A stretch of DNA of 56,842 nt, from positions 1-56,842 of the IMG/VR virus record IMGVR_UViG_3300033182_000318; one strand, 5' to 3'. Source of the DNA: a virus. Below, piece by piece: positions 56,839 to 56,842 of the stretch. Numbering within the stretch: the stretch's first letter is position 1; each line of letters starts with the position of its first letter. The notes under the pieces were generated by a model that saw only the letters and a list, made by a program, of their open reading frames with translations, did not search any database and was not told the DNA's origin. Position numbers and translations under genes: made by a program.

Positions 56839-56842
56839 ATTA

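Overview
This is the genome, or nearly all of it, of a tailed double-stranded DNA phage with siphovirus-type architecture: tape measure, tail tube protein, frameshifted tail chaperone, MuF-like protein and a gpE-type capsid. It is strongly AT-rich. A WhiB-like regulator (41171-41569), a protein family restricted to Actinobacteria and their phages, points to an actinobacterial host. With the low GC content and the marine-phage style of the gene set (CobS/CobT-like pair, DnaE-type polymerase, glycine-rich adhesins), a low-GC marine actinobacterium is the most economical host guess; that last step is inference. No integrase or immunity repressor was recognised, so a lytic life style is likely. 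Tail-fibre genes lie at both window edges in the same orientation, so the molecule is probably circular or circularly permuted with the window cut between two fibre genes.

Layout. 1-28.3 kb, leftward: fibres and adhesins (13-7140), tail tip protein, tape measure (8330-11941), a small module with a cytosine methyltransferase, a SET-domain protein, a tiny membrane ORF and a muralytic enzyme (11972-13454), tail chaperones with a -1 frameshift, tail tube, head-tail connectors, capsid, scaffold, small membrane proteins, phosphoesterase, protease, MuF and portal, then primase, small accessory genes and DnaB helicase. 28.4-28.9 kb, rightward: holin-like protein, a degenerate tRNA-like RNA and a small zinc protein. 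29-30.6 kb: poorly coding and structured DNA, then terminase small subunit (leftward). 30.6-36.9 kb, rightward: an unusual block with small zinc-ribbon proteins, a CobS-like AAA+ ATPase, a CobT-like VWA protein, an HTH protein and small genes. 37.5-56.8 kb, mostly leftward: terminase large subunit, a JAMM metalloprotease (rightward), ParB-DUF4417 protein, WhiB, RuvC-like and PD-(D/E)XK nucleases, RecA/UvsX-like recombinase, DNA polymerase III alpha, an ssDNA-binding-like protein, a DUF5675 putative lysis protein, and an array of four paralogous glycine-rich adhesins.

The most unusual feature is the 30.65-37.5 kb block between the two terminase genes. About one hundred hexamers of the form GAGNNC (mainly GAGGAC, GAGGTC, GAGTAC, GAGGGC) occur at quasi-regular intervals of about 37-112 bases (mean near 60), nearly all on the transcribed-sense strand. 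They occur in non-coding DNA and inside genes, in all three codon frames. Most intervals also contain a compact perfect stem-loop, several of 7-12 bp and many inside coding sequence. Two long inverted repeats close larger loops, one of them around the entire CobS/CobT pair. A sampled stretch elsewhere in the window shows little of this. The whole rightward transcript appears to be built as a string of delimited hairpin modules. I know of no described system matching this; it is the prime candidate for new biology here.

Gene cooperation: primase, DnaB, DNA polymerase III alpha, the ssDNA-binding-like protein and RecA form a largely self-encoded replication and recombination set; RuvC-like and PD-(D/E)XK nucleases process branches and ends; small and large terminase, portal, MuF, scaffold, protease and capsid build and fill the head; connectors, tube, chaperones and tape measure build the tail; fibres and glycine-rich proteins recognise the host; the SLT enzyme, DUF5675 protein and holin-like proteins are lysis candidates.
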